From contig JAJEKV010000028.1 in the NCBI GenBank assembly GCA_021234155.1, positions 795,998 to 859,997 on the forward strand: DNA of 64,000 bases, written 5' to 3'. Shown in pieces: positions 51,181 to 63,834 of this stretch (positions are counted from its first letter, which is position 1; the number at the start of each line of letters is the position of its first letter). The position numbers were made by a program, and so were the translations under genes. Below the pieces are notes generated by a model. That model did not search any database. It was not told the DNA's origin and worked only from the letters and a program-made list of their open reading frames with translations. Source of the stretch: Isoetes taiwanensis. Taxonomy: Eukaryota > Streptophyta > Lycopodiopsida > Isoetales > Isoetaceae.

Positions 51181-54100
51181 GCACCCTACAAAAACCGCTT
51201 GAACTAGTCTAAACTAGCGCAAACATCAGCATTGATCAATCCCTTTGCTGTCTTATCTCGCCATACAAGGACAATTAAGTCCAAGATGGTACCATCTTCT
51301 CTTGGTATACAATTTGTCAATTATTCCATAATCATGTCATCAATGACACAGCTACAAGCATGGATAACACTAGATTCCAAGGAATACTTGTAAAATTTAT
51401 CATTGGGCATCAGTAATCCCAAGTACCCAAAAAGACTGAAATTCAAACCACATTATAGGACAAGCGCAACTTAACAGTATAAAACCGGCTGTTATCTATT
51501 CAACATTGCTTTTAACTCCAAGCATTTCATTGTCATAAGGCCTATTCTGCAGTGCAATAAGCAACATGCACCCCAATGCATAAATTTTAACTAGATGTAT
51601 CTCTGCTATCTCTCTTTTTCAATACAAAAACAGATAACACGAAGTCAAGTTTGAATCAACCACTGACTCTTGATACTCTAAATGGTAACCGATAATAAAG
51701 AGAGCTAAAAAATCATAACAATAACTACTATAATCATATTTGCCAGAAATGCCTTGGAAAATAAATCCAAGGTAGCTTGTTTCTCAAGATTCGTCTCGCC
51801 ACATCTCAATAATTTAGCAGAAAATATATATGTACAGCAAATGGAGTAGCTTTTATCACATAAGCTCTTACCAAAAACTTGAGCCTCGGTTCAAATGAAG
51901 ACTAAGAGATATATTACCTTGTCCTAGTAATCAAAAGTATAAATGCAGATGTGAAACATAGATCTAGTTCAAGTGTTTGGATAAACTATTTGTGGTTAAC
52001 CCAGTCATTCAGCAGCATTATCTTCAAGTTCTTCAAATCCCATTTTCCAAGCTACTTCATAACCTACTGACAAACGGAAAACATTAGGAAGAGAAGCCCT
52101 GCATTCGCAACCAACCAATAATACATAATTAGCTATAGACTCCGGTGGTCGCAAGGGGTTAAAGGTACCTTTTAGGCTTCTCGGTTATTAACCGTTTGCC
52201 TAATGTAATCCTTGTCCCAAGTTAGAGAGCCAAGAACAAGAAATATATAACAAAATCAGGATAAATCATACGTATCTAAAAGAGTAGGATAAGCTTTTTT
52301 TTCCAAAATACCGTGACTGTATCTTACTGTTTGCAGCCTTAATCTTCATCCCTATCAATCATACAGTCAGGTTTTATGCAATAAGGAAAATATTAGACTA
52401 TTATTCTAGTCCAAGTAGTATTTTCTCTGAAACTGCACTCTGCCCGCAATGTATTCATTTATCTGTTTGCAGTAGAATGTCCTCTGTTTCAGTTCGTGTT
52501 TCCATCCGCCAGCATTCAAGACTCCTTAACCAGAAGCTTAAGCATTTATTCTCTAGAAAATGCATGCCATAGCCCGGCTCTTAGCAAACAAAACAACCTC
52601 TACAAATATACAACCGTGACAAACAATTGCTTTTAAACTCAACATCAGCAAGAGAGAGCAGCAAATCTCTCAAAGTACTTCAATTTAGTAGAACTTTTGA
52701 ATTGAAATACATGCATTGAAATTATTGCATCAATAACTTACAAGTTTTTAACCATCAAAGCACACTTTGAGAGCTCTGCAATCCTAGCATATGGCCTTTA
52801 ACCTTATCAGCACAATAAAGCACTAGAATACCTAGATTATTTTCGGTGGCAGACCCTGCACCATGTCTACATAGCCGGAGTTTCTAGTCCAGATTGATGC
52901 CGAATTTGCATGGCCATGCTTAAAAGGGCCACGAAATTTCTTATTGGGTAAATGGCTACTGCTCCAAACCTTCCACGATTCCATATCTATCCATCTAGTA
53001 ATGCCGTCCAACCCTCTTTCTTGCATGCAAAATGCTATGACTACTTACAGTGCCAGAAAGTCCATGCTAGCTCAGCCCGGGAAAAAAACATTCAAGGCAA
53101 AATTCCCAAATATGAGCCGACAAACTGTATTGGAAATCTGAGCTCCTATTTCGTGGCAGGTCATCATAGCCCTGTTTGCCCCTTTTGCTACAGCTCTCAA
53201 TACCCGTATTGCTCTTGCGAAGATCTATAGACAGAATGCTAGCATCATTTGCCATAGCCTTGCTTTGCCATATTACATGCTCCAGTCCACAAAGTCCACC
53301 GTTTAAAGTCCATGGTTTTGCCCGGAAAAGTATTCCTCCACACAGAATCTCTACTTTGGATATGGTATGCAATATAGGTTGGGTCAAGCCAAGACATTCG
53401 TGCAAGAGTCGGCAAGATTTATGACCGCTTCCAATCAAGCAATAAGGAACGAATATGGAGCTTATTTGGCCAAGTTCTAATTTACGTTATGGAATGCCAC
53501 ATTGGTATATTTTAAGAAAGATACATTCCACTATATGGTCTAACCTTAACTGGCAGGCGTTTGGATCCAAGCATTCCTGGTTATTGATTCATGCCCGTGA
53601 TAGGCATAACAGTAATCAAAATCTCTCGGAAAATACAACAAATAAGTACAATCTGACAGGCATTTCCGGGAGTGGACACTCTCGAATCCTATGATAATCG
53701 ACTGATGTACCAACCTCTCGGAGCACCGAGCTGGGTAAAATTTCTCCCCAAACTCTTCGATAACCCATTCACGCCGCTCAACCTCTCGATAATTCAAAGA
53801 ATGGATTTAGGTGTTTAAGTCTGTTAGATAACATTGTTTGCCCGCGATAACCGTACCGCCTCCGGCTCGCCAGCTTATCTGAGGTAATGGGCCTCAGGGG
53901 TGTTTTGTATCCCTTCTTCAACCTTTTGTGATACAAAAGAAACCAAGGACACGCATAGAAAACAATATATAGAAAGTGCAATTATGTGCACCTTGGATAA
54001 TAAATGCCAAACAACTTCTTTGCATTTCATAGAATATACATTCGGCACAATAAAGCAATGCTGTTATACACCACAATGAACAGTTTAGAAATCCAGCATG

Positions 54101-54289
54101 TCTCTATGGCTACGAAAGGCGAACAACTTGCTTAATACATCCCTGCATAAATCATGGCATAATATACAATGCCCCAATTTGGTTCAAAGGTATATACCTC
54201 AAAGAGCACTTAAGCATTTATAAAAAAAATAAAATAAAAAAAAATGCATTAGTGGCATCCTTCTAATGAACATAAAAGTGATTTTGGCA
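51181..54289. other. Sequence separating the two copia pol fragments; nothing recognised
   Basis: About 3.1 kb of AT-rich DNA lies between the two parts of one copia reverse transcriptase. Short open frames exist on both strands, for example about 123 codons at 53,067-53,438 on the minus strand, but I recognise no family. It may be a later insertion, or divergent copia sequence plus unrelated DNA. I found no terminal repeats or target-site duplication by eye. Confidence 0.45.
54221..54244. repeat. A-rich simple repeat
   Basis: Runs of A interrupted by single T lie at the inner edge of the upstream copia fragment. It could be the tail of an inserted retroposon, but no body is identifiable. 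Confidence 0.6.
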
Positions 54290-54850
54290 TGCATAGGCAA
54301 GCAGTGTCTTGATTGAACTCATTCGAACCACATGATCAATGGTCCTGTCAAAGGCAATCCTAGGCACTTGAATGAAACCTCGTGCTATAAGATGGGCTTT
54401 ATACATGTCCATAGTACTGTCATTCCTATATTTTACCTTGAACTCTCAATGAGATTCAATTATTGTTTTGTCAACTGGTCTTGGAAACAAGGGTCCAAGT
54501 TGATGCTTCTTGAATTGATGCCAATTCTGTGCGCATTGCTTGTTCCCAATGAGCTGGTACATGACTATTCATTACTTCTTGATAAATCTCAGATTTAAGA
54601 ATATAATCAATTATAGTCATTACATAATCTTGTAAATAAGAGGGAAGTTTACGAGTACGTGTTGGTCTAGGAGCAATAAGTGGAGGTTCAGAAATGGGAT
54701 CGTTATGATATAGACTAGGCTCAGTAGGCTCATATTAAGTGTTAGGGATGGAAATAATGGCAGTATAAATAGATGGTATGGAATTAGGAATGGTATCAGT
54801 GGGGGAATTAAATGGTAAAGAAATGGAGTTATCTTCAAGAACAACATGAA
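54290..54850 (-). mobile_element. Ty1/copia pol fragment: linker and RT N-terminal part
   Basis: The minus strand encodes a Pro/Ser/Thr-rich linker, then RPTRTRKLPSYLQDYV (about 54,615-54,665), AHWEQAMRTELASIQEASTW (about 54,490-54,555), YKAHLIARGF and VVRMSSIKTLLA (about 54,300-54,410). These are the conserved blocks at the start of copia reverse transcriptase. Stops and a frameshift lie between the second and third blocks. The order continues at 51.18 kb on the same strand, so this is the 5' half of one disrupted element. Positions 54,573-54,635 are repeated exactly in the left arm. Confidence 0.82.
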
Positions 54851-54879
54851 GTAAACATCAACAGGCAAAAAAAGTGAAA

Positions 54880-55640
54880 GCAATGTTCGCTCACAAAGTG
54901 TATACAACTAATGACGCCAAAAAGAGATACAAGTAAGACTCAGCATTGGGCTCAAATTCAAGATCCCTCATGCCGCTGGGTCTACGTAAACTATCCAGTA
55001 CGTAGGTGCTGCTGCGATTTGGAGGCAAAAATGACCAAGAGGTCCACATCATTTGCTTATATGAGCTGCCTAATGATCTTGTGCACAAGCCGAGCCCATC
55101 AACCAGCCGGTCGTGCCATGGGGCTTCAACTTCCACCGGTCAAATGTAGAAACCAAAACAATGTTGAGGAGAGCGTATACCCCCGGCGGACACTACTAGC
55201 CATTGATATGTCGTCCGCCAAATGGGTTGAACACGTTCGCGAGTTCAGATATTGCATTTGCAAAGTCTTTAGGGGTCTAACCGCTCTTAGTCTTTCCTAC
55301 AACTTTTCTCTAGGCACAATGTCAAAGGCCTTTTGCAGACAAAGCAACAATATAGATCATGGCGGGTGCTTCCCATTCTCAACCAAGGTCCGGCTTTGGA
55401 ATATGTGTGTCAAGGTGGCGTTTCAGCTCAACCCTACCGCCCTGTGAGAGCTTTTACATTTTCTATCTTCAGCTTCACAATGTCAATTGGCCGCTCGCAG
55501 ATGCCGCCATTAAGCCTTGCAAAAGAGAGGGACCGGTCTATGATTGTTCCGTAGTTACCGGGCCGCAGGGGTCTCTCCGCCTTTGTAGATGGGGACTACC
55601 GCTAGTGGTCCAACACGAGAAAATCCTTTTTGTAATGCCC
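54880..55640 (-). mobile_element. LINE reverse-transcriptase remnant
   Basis: In minus-strand order: VVPIYKGGE (about 55,580-55,605), LCLQKAFDIVPREKL (about 55,310-55,350), RRGYTLSSTLFWFL (about 55,145-55,185) and ANDVDLLVIFAS (about 55,020-55,055) after an in-frame stop where the Tyr of YADD would be. This is the reverse-transcriptase block order of plant LINEs, broken by stops and frameshifts. It is the same family type as the remnant at 48.5-49.4 kb, in the same orientation, and abuts the copia fragment. No endonuclease domain or tail was found. Confidence 0.72.
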
Positions 55641-58600
55641 TAACATATGCATACGCATTTTCATTACTTTTTTATCATTCCATAAGATCTTGGTCCGTTT
55701 GCCATGCAGCTTTTCCGCCGTCTCAACTAATTCCTTTGTTTGCTAATAAGTTGTCCAAAGACCGTCACCAGATATTATGAATAGCCTTGTCCTAACAACC
55801 TGCATCACTGGCTACCGTCTATGAAATATCTTTCAACTTTATACCTGCATTATTTCCAGAATGCAAACATACTTGTTCCATGATCTTTAGTTCTCGAAAT
55901 ACTATGTTAGCCGCCAAATGGTTTTGACCATGACCAAGTGCAATCTAACATAGTATTCTATTAGCCTTTATACAAATATGATTGCATGCATGTTTGAAAA
56001 GGCTTTCTAAACAAGAGAACATTCCAAAGTATATTTTGCAAGTTATTTCAGTGGTCTCTCAACCATGGAATTAGAGTTCAGAAAGATGACTTTTTACCCA
56101 TGTATTTTCAAAGCAAGAGGTACCGGAATATGGTTTAATAGTGTTTAATTCAAATGCATTGAAAATGCATTACGCCTTGCGTGTCTAGTTGACATTTTGT
56201 TATATCTATCTATTGCGCTTCACACAAGTCAAGGCAAATTGATCTTAGAGTTTTTACACAGGCCGCTGCAAGTCTTGACAGCTTCTCCTCCCAATCGTGA
56301 GCATGAAGAGACTCCAAGCCCAATGTTGAAGATATTTCTAATCCAAGTAGTCGCTGTGAAATGGGGCTCGCCTCATAGTTCTCAAGCTTCTACTCAAGAA
56401 AGAATAGAAAAAATAACTATGTCACACGTATCCTTAGATCCGAATGGTTAACATAATTTACATATTGAATGTATGAAATTGACGGATGAGGGTAAAATGC
56501 AAAGTGTGCACTCGGCTTCTTCTAAAGATTCTATTTTCAATGCAAAATATGATAATATTGCAAAACATCATGGGAAGAAGAAACATGTAATGGTTGAGGA
56601 AGATAGGGACTAGCTTTGAGGTGATTGAATGGCTCACGAGAATAGACATCAAAACAATCAAGAGGTGCAGCAAAGATTTGCTAAGGGTGGAAGAAATAAG
56701 GAAAAAATGCTTTTATATGATTTATTTTCCATAAGAAATCTAAGATTACAGGGCCCGCTAAGACTATTCTAAATGGGGGCAATTTTCTACCCTATAAATA
56801 ATGGCAAACCCTTAAGACAAGCATTCCCCAAATTAAGAGATTCTCTTTCCTCTCAGAATAACATTCCTTATTGTCCTTTGTCTCATTGGTCTTTTAGCTT
56901 CGGGGACTTTGCGCATTCTAAGTGGGTGAAGCATTGAAGGTGATCTTCACCAACCCTTAGGAGACAATAGTCACTTCTATTGATGAGGTGATCATCGGAT
57001 AATATCGGCGTATTAAGGTGCACCCATACAAAGATAGAGGTTTTCAACCAAGATCCATTCTTTGGGTATCCTAAACTTAATGATGATGCTACAAATTGAA
57101 AGCTTATTTGATGTCCTTCTACACCATTTATTCATTACTGCGTTTGTCACTTGGAAGAATGTGCACATGCAAATTCAATATGTTTTGGTGCCATAGCAAG
57201 TGTAGATATTGTTCAGTGTCAAGGTGTTTAGGTACACGCATTCAATCTCAAATTACCCCTATGCCCGGGCCTTTGCATTGCATGAGTCATCAGACAAATC
57301 TTGCTTATAAAATATATCCTATCACCATGGGTAGTTGAACCGCCTTCAAAAAGCCTATAAAGTCCTTTCTTCTACCGCCGGTGTCCGATTTAAACTCCTA
57401 TGTCAAGGTATAACGACAAAATGGAAATGACCAAAACATACACTACTAGATGGACCTACCCATGGCCCGCAAAGACTGTGTGTACACTGCCTCAGAGCGT
57501 GCAACATATGAGTTTAAACCACAGTTTACAACTTGCCACGTACCATAATGGCGCTAAGAGCTTATAAGTGGGCTAAGTGAATTGATGGTGAAACTTCTTT
57601 TCTTGCCATTAATATTTGCATTGCAACCAAGTAATGCCTAGATTGAATTATTTGATCAAGCTATCGCAGCATTTGAAATCGCTGTATTTATGCTCATATG
57701 TTCAATGTGATGTGCATATTTGACACTAGTAGAAATTTAACGATTGTCGGGAAGATTCAATAATTTAAACATTCATCCTAACAATTTGATTTATATTGAG
57801 ACAAGTAGCAATTTTGGCGTAAATAATGTTGATTGGTTAGAATATTTTATCTTTAGACAATCGAATTGATGGCAAAGGTAAATTCGCATTGCCTCATTTG
57901 TTAAAAGGCATTATAAGTTCATTATATTTAAAGCACATCCACTTTAAAGCTAAGCCCGAAATCAAAGTTAAAAGTAGGATTTACATAGATTTCGTAGTAT
58001 TTACCCCAAGCTAAAATGAAGCACTCTTTGTCGCTTAAAGTTGCATACCCTAAGCTAAAAATGAAACGTAGAAAACTTGATGGGGAAAGACTAATTGGAG
58101 GAAGATGTCGCTTAATTACAAATGGCTTATCTTAGCTGTGGAAAACAAATAAATGGAAGCTTTTAGGAGACCGAGAGAGGATTCGAGACTGCTCTCACAG
58201 TGGCGCATCTGCTCTCAAGGCAGACAGAGGACTCAGACGAAGTTCTCGCTGTGGCGTAAACACACAAAGGAAAGTAATACGCAGTAGGTCAGCAGCTACG
58301 ACATCTTGGGAGGTCATTCCACTACCCAAATTTCACAGAATTCCACTACAAGTTGACAGATTGGGGCAAAAGCCCCAAATTCGAGAGATTTTGTAATTTT
58401 GAATTAGGCAATGTAAGGCCCATTGAGTTTTAAGAACGTAAGAAGGAAAATGTGGCAGGAGTACTTCTCAAGTAGAGGGAGAAGTAGAGACGATCGGCAC
58501 TACAAAAATCGAATCAGCCGGGCCTTGGGGACCAAGAGAGTAGGAGCAAAGGAACACCGCTGCAAATACAATGACACTGACCTGATGGGGCAGAGAAAAT

Positions 58601-61600
58601 CGGGCATGGAGGTATGTAAGAACTCCTTCACCTATGGAAGTAGAGGTTTGAAGCTTCAAGGGCGTATGTGGCCACACGAAATCACCCGAAATGGCCATGG
58701 GGCTTTTGGTCCCCAATGTAGTGAAGGTTCTAGGAACTTCCCCACAAGATACTCCATCTAAGTGGGGTTTATAGTTATCTGGGATCAAAGCCCCATGAAT
58801 AGTGTAAACTAAATCTGGAATCGATAAGATCATGATGGAAGTCAGCTATAAGATAATACAAGCATACCCAAAGGACTTAAACAGAGGTAAGATTTTTTCT
58901 TCTACATCTGTAGATAAAGTGATCTTTTCAAAGACGTAAACGTGACAGTCAAGTAGGCAAAGTAAGAGAGATGTGAAGACGGAGTCTAGTTGCACAAGGA
59001 GTAATGCAAGGGAGGCTTGGAAAACAATGACACGATAGCAAGCATGTACGCTTCCAGATTCCTATGCATGTTGTACCATGCCAACCGTAAATGTACCTGT
59101 GAGTTTGAGAGTAGATGCAAAGACGAAAATAGTATAGAAGCCGGTCTAGTTTCAAGACCCGGCAACCGAACAAAGGCCAACTTGAAGAAAATGGAACTGA
59201 AAGTGTTGGAAATATGGAAGTAGACGAGGAGTCTAACTATCCAATAAAGAGCAGATCATGGCATGCACGCAGCGGTGGAGAACCCGCTAATGAATCCATT
59301 ATATTTCGAATATGAGGGGATCCCTTGAACCAAACCCTAAATACTGCTCTCAAAGATAATCAAGAAATTAGGCCTACCTCAACACGACCGCTAAAGGCAC
59401 TGAAGCAACTTCTTTCTCATTCTTTTGATAGCTAAGCAAAGGGTAAGGATATGATGGTGTCCCGCCAGCAGTAGGACTCATTCAAGGGAGAGCAATAATT
59501 TATATCAATATTACTCACTCGCTTTCTCCCCATCAAGTCCGCCATCAAAACCTGTTAATAGAGATCTAACACTTAATCGCATGTTGGTTCACCAAGGTCA
59601 TTGCTAACATAGTAGTGGAGCATATATCTCATATCCACCGCGACCAAAGACGCAACATACCCGGCAACGTATACCTAAAGGGGTGGTAGTTAAGAGGGCA
59701 AATGCTCTTCAAGTTCTCCCCGAATCACCAATACATGGAAATATATTTAATGTATCCGACATAAAGATCAAGGACTAGAAGAGAGAACCCCAAGTCGCCC
59801 AGAAAGTCAGACCTCCCAACAACAAGTCCGGACCGGCCTTAATTATCCACATCTAATGGTACCGCTAGCCATCCCATCACTCAAGCAAGTATCACCCCAT
59901 GCCTAGCCGTGGAGGTGAGAATCACCGCCCAACATCGCGGGAAAGCTAGCTAATGAATCGGCTACAATACAACCCAAAGTATCATAAGTTTACCAAAAAG
60001 CGCAGACGATCACCATGGGAAGTGGTAGGTTCCAAACAAAAAGGGAGGATTCAGGGCTCATCCCAGACACTGTTATTCCGTCACAACCTCTTCCCCTGCA
60101 TCTCCGCACTCACATTGCTCTAGGAGCAAAAATCCTTTCTCCTTATTATTCTGAAACAACAAACACAAGAGAAGGGAACGCTTCCGGGTTTAAGGAGGGA
60201 GATATATAGTGGTATATGGGGAATTGGATGAAATAGAGAGAGTCTTTTCCCCAAAACAAAAATAAGGGGCGGATCTAATGGAAGAGGAGGATATGGTGGA
60301 TACATCCCTACTCTAACAGAAAAAAAAAAAACAAAAGGTAACAAGCACAAAGTCTAGAAGAAAGAAGGGTTGATATGAAAAGGAAAAGGATCCTAAACAT
60401 CTTTTATGAATCATAAAAATTTCGCTGAATATTAGGGGAGCAAAATCCTCCCAATACAAGAAGAGTAGGCTAGCAAGCCATAAAGGGATCAACCCGATGA
60501 TATGCTTACAAGAACATATGTAAAAGGAAGAAATACGGGGATGCTCATAGTAATAGGTAAATGAATACGCAGGTATTGCTGCAAGAAGGAAACTTCTAGC
60601 AAGTAACTTGGAAAAAGAAGACATGTATGTGAGTCATGTGTAGACAGATGGAGAGATGGCTCCTAATCTTATGGCAACATGAAGGTAAAAGTATGGGGCT
60701 TCAGAACGCGACGCCCATAACAACCTCAGAAAGGCAGAGGGAGGCCCTATGGGCCACTCTTTAGGCACAAATTCAAAGGTTTCAGGAACAAGGTAGCTTG
60801 CCAATGGTAGGAGATTTCAATACGTGGAGGCACTGTGAGGATAGTATTTATGCATCATCCAGCGAAGATCCAGCATGGCTTGAGAAACACATGCAAACCA
60901 AGACACACCTATGGAAGTAGACAATGACAATACATGGTGTAACGGATGGATAGGCATGGGTAGGACTTATGCAAGACATGATAGATGCTACATCACCCAT
61001 GAGGTACCCTACCATCCTTCCAAAATGTGCATAGATCCAACCTTCTACAAATGCTATCGATCACAATCCATTTAAATATGTCAAAGACGTTCCAGATACA
61101 TACCGCATGAATAATCTGATATTATACCGATATTGCCAGAATTTTGTACATGCCCACTGCATCGACATGTACACATTCCACTCATAAGGTACCCTAGGGT
61201 ACAACCTCGTGACTCCATTATATTGCACATGCAAGGCCACATGAATATAATATCCTTGCCAGGCACAGGCCACACCCAAACAAGGGCCCAAATTTCTAAC
61301 CCAGCGACAAAGGGCATAAACCCAAAAGGAAACCCTGCTCTCAGCCCCTATAAGTCGGATCGAGCAACAGTTGGACTTTTCGCTGAAGAGTAGAGGAACC
61401 GTAATTTAGTTGCACGGATCCCAAGTCCAAGAATTCATGATTCAAGATGGACGCCGGGGAGGAGTGGGAGCCAGCCACTTTCAGGGTTAGTGGGTTGATC
61501 CGGGAGAAGTTAGATCCGAAGCCAAAATTCTCATTCCTTATAGATTAGTATTCACCTAGCCATAGCCACCCCTACGTTCCCAAGAAATGATGCTAGATAC

Positions 61601-61779
61601 TAACAAAGGAACCTAACCATGTATGATTAGAAACAGATTGTATGCATGTATTCTATTATTTCCAGTTCCCATTGCGATGATATTGTGACATCCCCCATGC
61701 GCCACTCTGTGTATTGGGAAGGCAGAGACCCGTGAGTCAAGTAGTTGGATGATCCTAGTTTTAGCCCATAATTCCCCAC
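55641..61779. other. Long intergenic stretch, no gene recognised
   Basis: About 6.1 kb without an ORF I can assign. Frames up to about 121 codons occur (for example 58,423-58,761 plus and 58,468-58,833 minus, which overlap each other), without motifs. A TATA-like cctataaataatgg near 56,790 could be part of a decayed LTR, but no repeat partner was found. A short poly(A) lies near 60,320. Probably old transposon debris. Confidence 0.5.
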
Positions 61780-62110
61780 CACGCGGCTCGCGTATAAGAG
61801 CCCGCCGGTTGGGTGGCGGGGTTAGACCTACCACAAGGGAGGTCTTGGTTCAATCACCCGCTGATCCCTCTGCAGTGAGCGCACGTCGGGAACGCTGTGA
61901 GCCGTGCCTATCACCCTCGGCACTCAGCCCGTGAGGGCAGTGAGGTATGGGCCTCGACACCTCTTGGCCACGCGCCCCGCCTTCTAGGTTCAAGTCGCGG
62001 TATCGGTGCAAAGTGGCTCTCCGCTCACCGTGATTGGCATGAACCTTCTCGAGGGGGTGATCCTCCCGCTTCATCGGCCGGGGAGATGCAAACCCAAGAG
62101 CGCATTCCCT
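61780..62110 (+). mobile_element. Possible tRNA-derived SINE-like segment
   Basis: This GC-richer segment stands out from its AT-rich surroundings. It contains two words resembling the pol III B box: ggttcaatcac near 61,847 and ggttcaagtcg near 61,988 (consensus GGTTCRANNCC). No convincing A box, cloverleaf, poly(A)/T tail or target-site duplication was seen, so assignment as a SINE is tentative. Other repeat classes are equally possible. Confidence 0.3.
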
Positions 62111-63498
62111 CCTGCCATTCACCCCAAGCAGCTACCGCATCTAACACTTTCGTTCTTCATTCAGCAGCAGTATGCAATAGAGGGCGGATGAGTGGACTAC
62201 CCAACGCCATAGCCTCGGTAAGCAACAAATCCATTTGCTATGAATTATGTCCGTCAGATTGCTATCCGAGACCCCAAGCCGCTGGCCGATCCCCTATCAC
62301 CGAAAGCTCCCGTAGGATCTTCCCAATGTTGATGTACCGGGATGTAAAATGATGCAGCTACTACGATATAGGACCACCCCTTCGAGGGTATGTTATTATT
62401 GATTGATGTCATGTGCCCATGTTTTGTTTACGCCCGCTAAGTTAAAGGTCATCCAGGAGACCAGATGAACATTACTTTTCCATTCTTCCCCGTCGGAAAC
62501 GGCCACCATCGAGAGCCCGATAAAATAGTGGATCGCCTCTATATCAACATGTCGGGTTTGAGGGATGATTTCTAGTTTGTATACGACAAGCATCATATAT
62601 GAGCCAAATACAATGGTATCGAGTCCTCGATCTTATGACTGTGATCGAAAGACTCACTCAAAACCCTATATAGGAACTAACTAATCTAGATATCCGCCTT
62701 TGAGATAAAAGCCCAAGCACAACCCCTAGTAGCTGGAAAATATTCTTCCCCGATAGACACAATTATCTAGGGTTAGAATAATTAGAGAATCAATAAGATA
62801 GAAGACAGAAGCAACCTAAGAGAGCCTACTAAATTTCAGCACTTTCGCCGACACTTCCAAGGGTGTCTTTAGGGAGTACGTTAGGTCCCACCACGGGTTC
62901 CCTCATGACTCTTAGAGTGGTCAAATCACATGAACTTTCTAGAACTCACTACAGGCACCCCAAAATGGCAAAACAAAAAGACAAATTCCATCTAAAAAGT
63001 TCTAATTAGTTACTGTATGCCAAAACAAAAACACTAAATAAAAGTCACATCCTTAGAGCAACACTCTATGAGCAAGGCCAGAGTACAAGTTTAGCGTCAC
63101 TTACCCAACACCCTTCTTCCTCACAAGACTCTTGAAAGGTCCCTAAAAGTGACCCCACAAACTACTCAAACTAACCTGCTAAAATAATTGGTAGAATCGA
63201 AAGCTTTAAAATGCTTTCATTAGTGAGAAATGCTCTGCTCGTTAGTGTAAAATGGATACATTTAGGCGTAAAAGCACCACCTCTAAGGGAAAAGGCCAGG
63301 CTCAGCTAGGTCCAACCTAACCCCCTTCACAAGACTCTGGAGTGGGATTCGGGAGAAACAACAAGAACACTCCACTTTAGTTCAAGGTGGGGAGAGAGTT
63401 TCACCAAAGAAACTAAACTGCATAACCAATTCGACAACCCTAAAATTAAACCCTATAAATTACGACAGGCTCATATTTTTAGGGTTTCAAGTGATCTC
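62111..63498. other. Intergenic, no gene seen
   Basis: AT-rich sequence with short frames only. A possible TATA motif (cctataaatta near 63,450) lies about 45 bases before the ORF at 63,499, but the ORF itself is unassigned. Confidence 0.5.
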
Positions 63499-63834
63499 AT
63501 GAAGCTCCTTCCGGAGGCCGATCTTTTGGCTCGCCCAATTCGAACGCCAAGTATACAATGGCGAACGAAATGCATCACTCGTAGTTTTCCAAGAAGGATG
63601 ATAAGCCTGGGGCCAGCCAAGTCTCGGGCCACGAATTGCCAAAGACGCGGACGAGAAAACTCAAGGCGGATATGGAGAGTGCTACCTAGGTATTATCGAA
63701 CTTGGAAAAGAGGCTTATGGAAAGAAGAAAAGGCGAAGTTGTTAAAGAAAAGGCAAAGGAGAAGGGAAGAAAGGCCAAGAGAAAAGGAGGAAAAGGCGAG
63801 AAGGAAAGCGATGAAGAAGTTGCAAGAGGTGTAA
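63499..63834 (+). CDS. Unrecognised 111-residue basic ORF
   Basis: An ATG-started frame of 111 codons ends in TAA. The first 70 residues are Arg-rich without a motif I recognise. The last 40 are almost entirely Lys, Arg and Glu (KEEKAKLLKKRQRRREERPRE region), which would form a charged helix or simply reflects a purine-rich tract. It may be a fragment of a transposon gag-like gene or a chance frame. The corrupted mirror near 24,080-24,400 shows the complementary pyrimidine-rich tract, so nothing can be concluded from it. Confidence 0.25.
   Translation: MKLLPEADLLARPIRTPSIQWRTKCITRSFPRRMISLGPAKSRATNCQRRGRENSRRIWRVLPRYYRTWKRGLWKEEKAKLLKKRQRRREERPREKEEKARRKAMKKLQEV

Noticed and set aside
56785-56810. 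TATA-like motif suggesting an LTR promoter or gene start
   Set aside because: No repeat partner, no primer-binding site and no coding sequence downstream.
58423-58833. Overlapping frames of 112 and 121 codons on opposite strands
   Set aside because: No motif, no splice context and mutual overlap; treated as chance frames.
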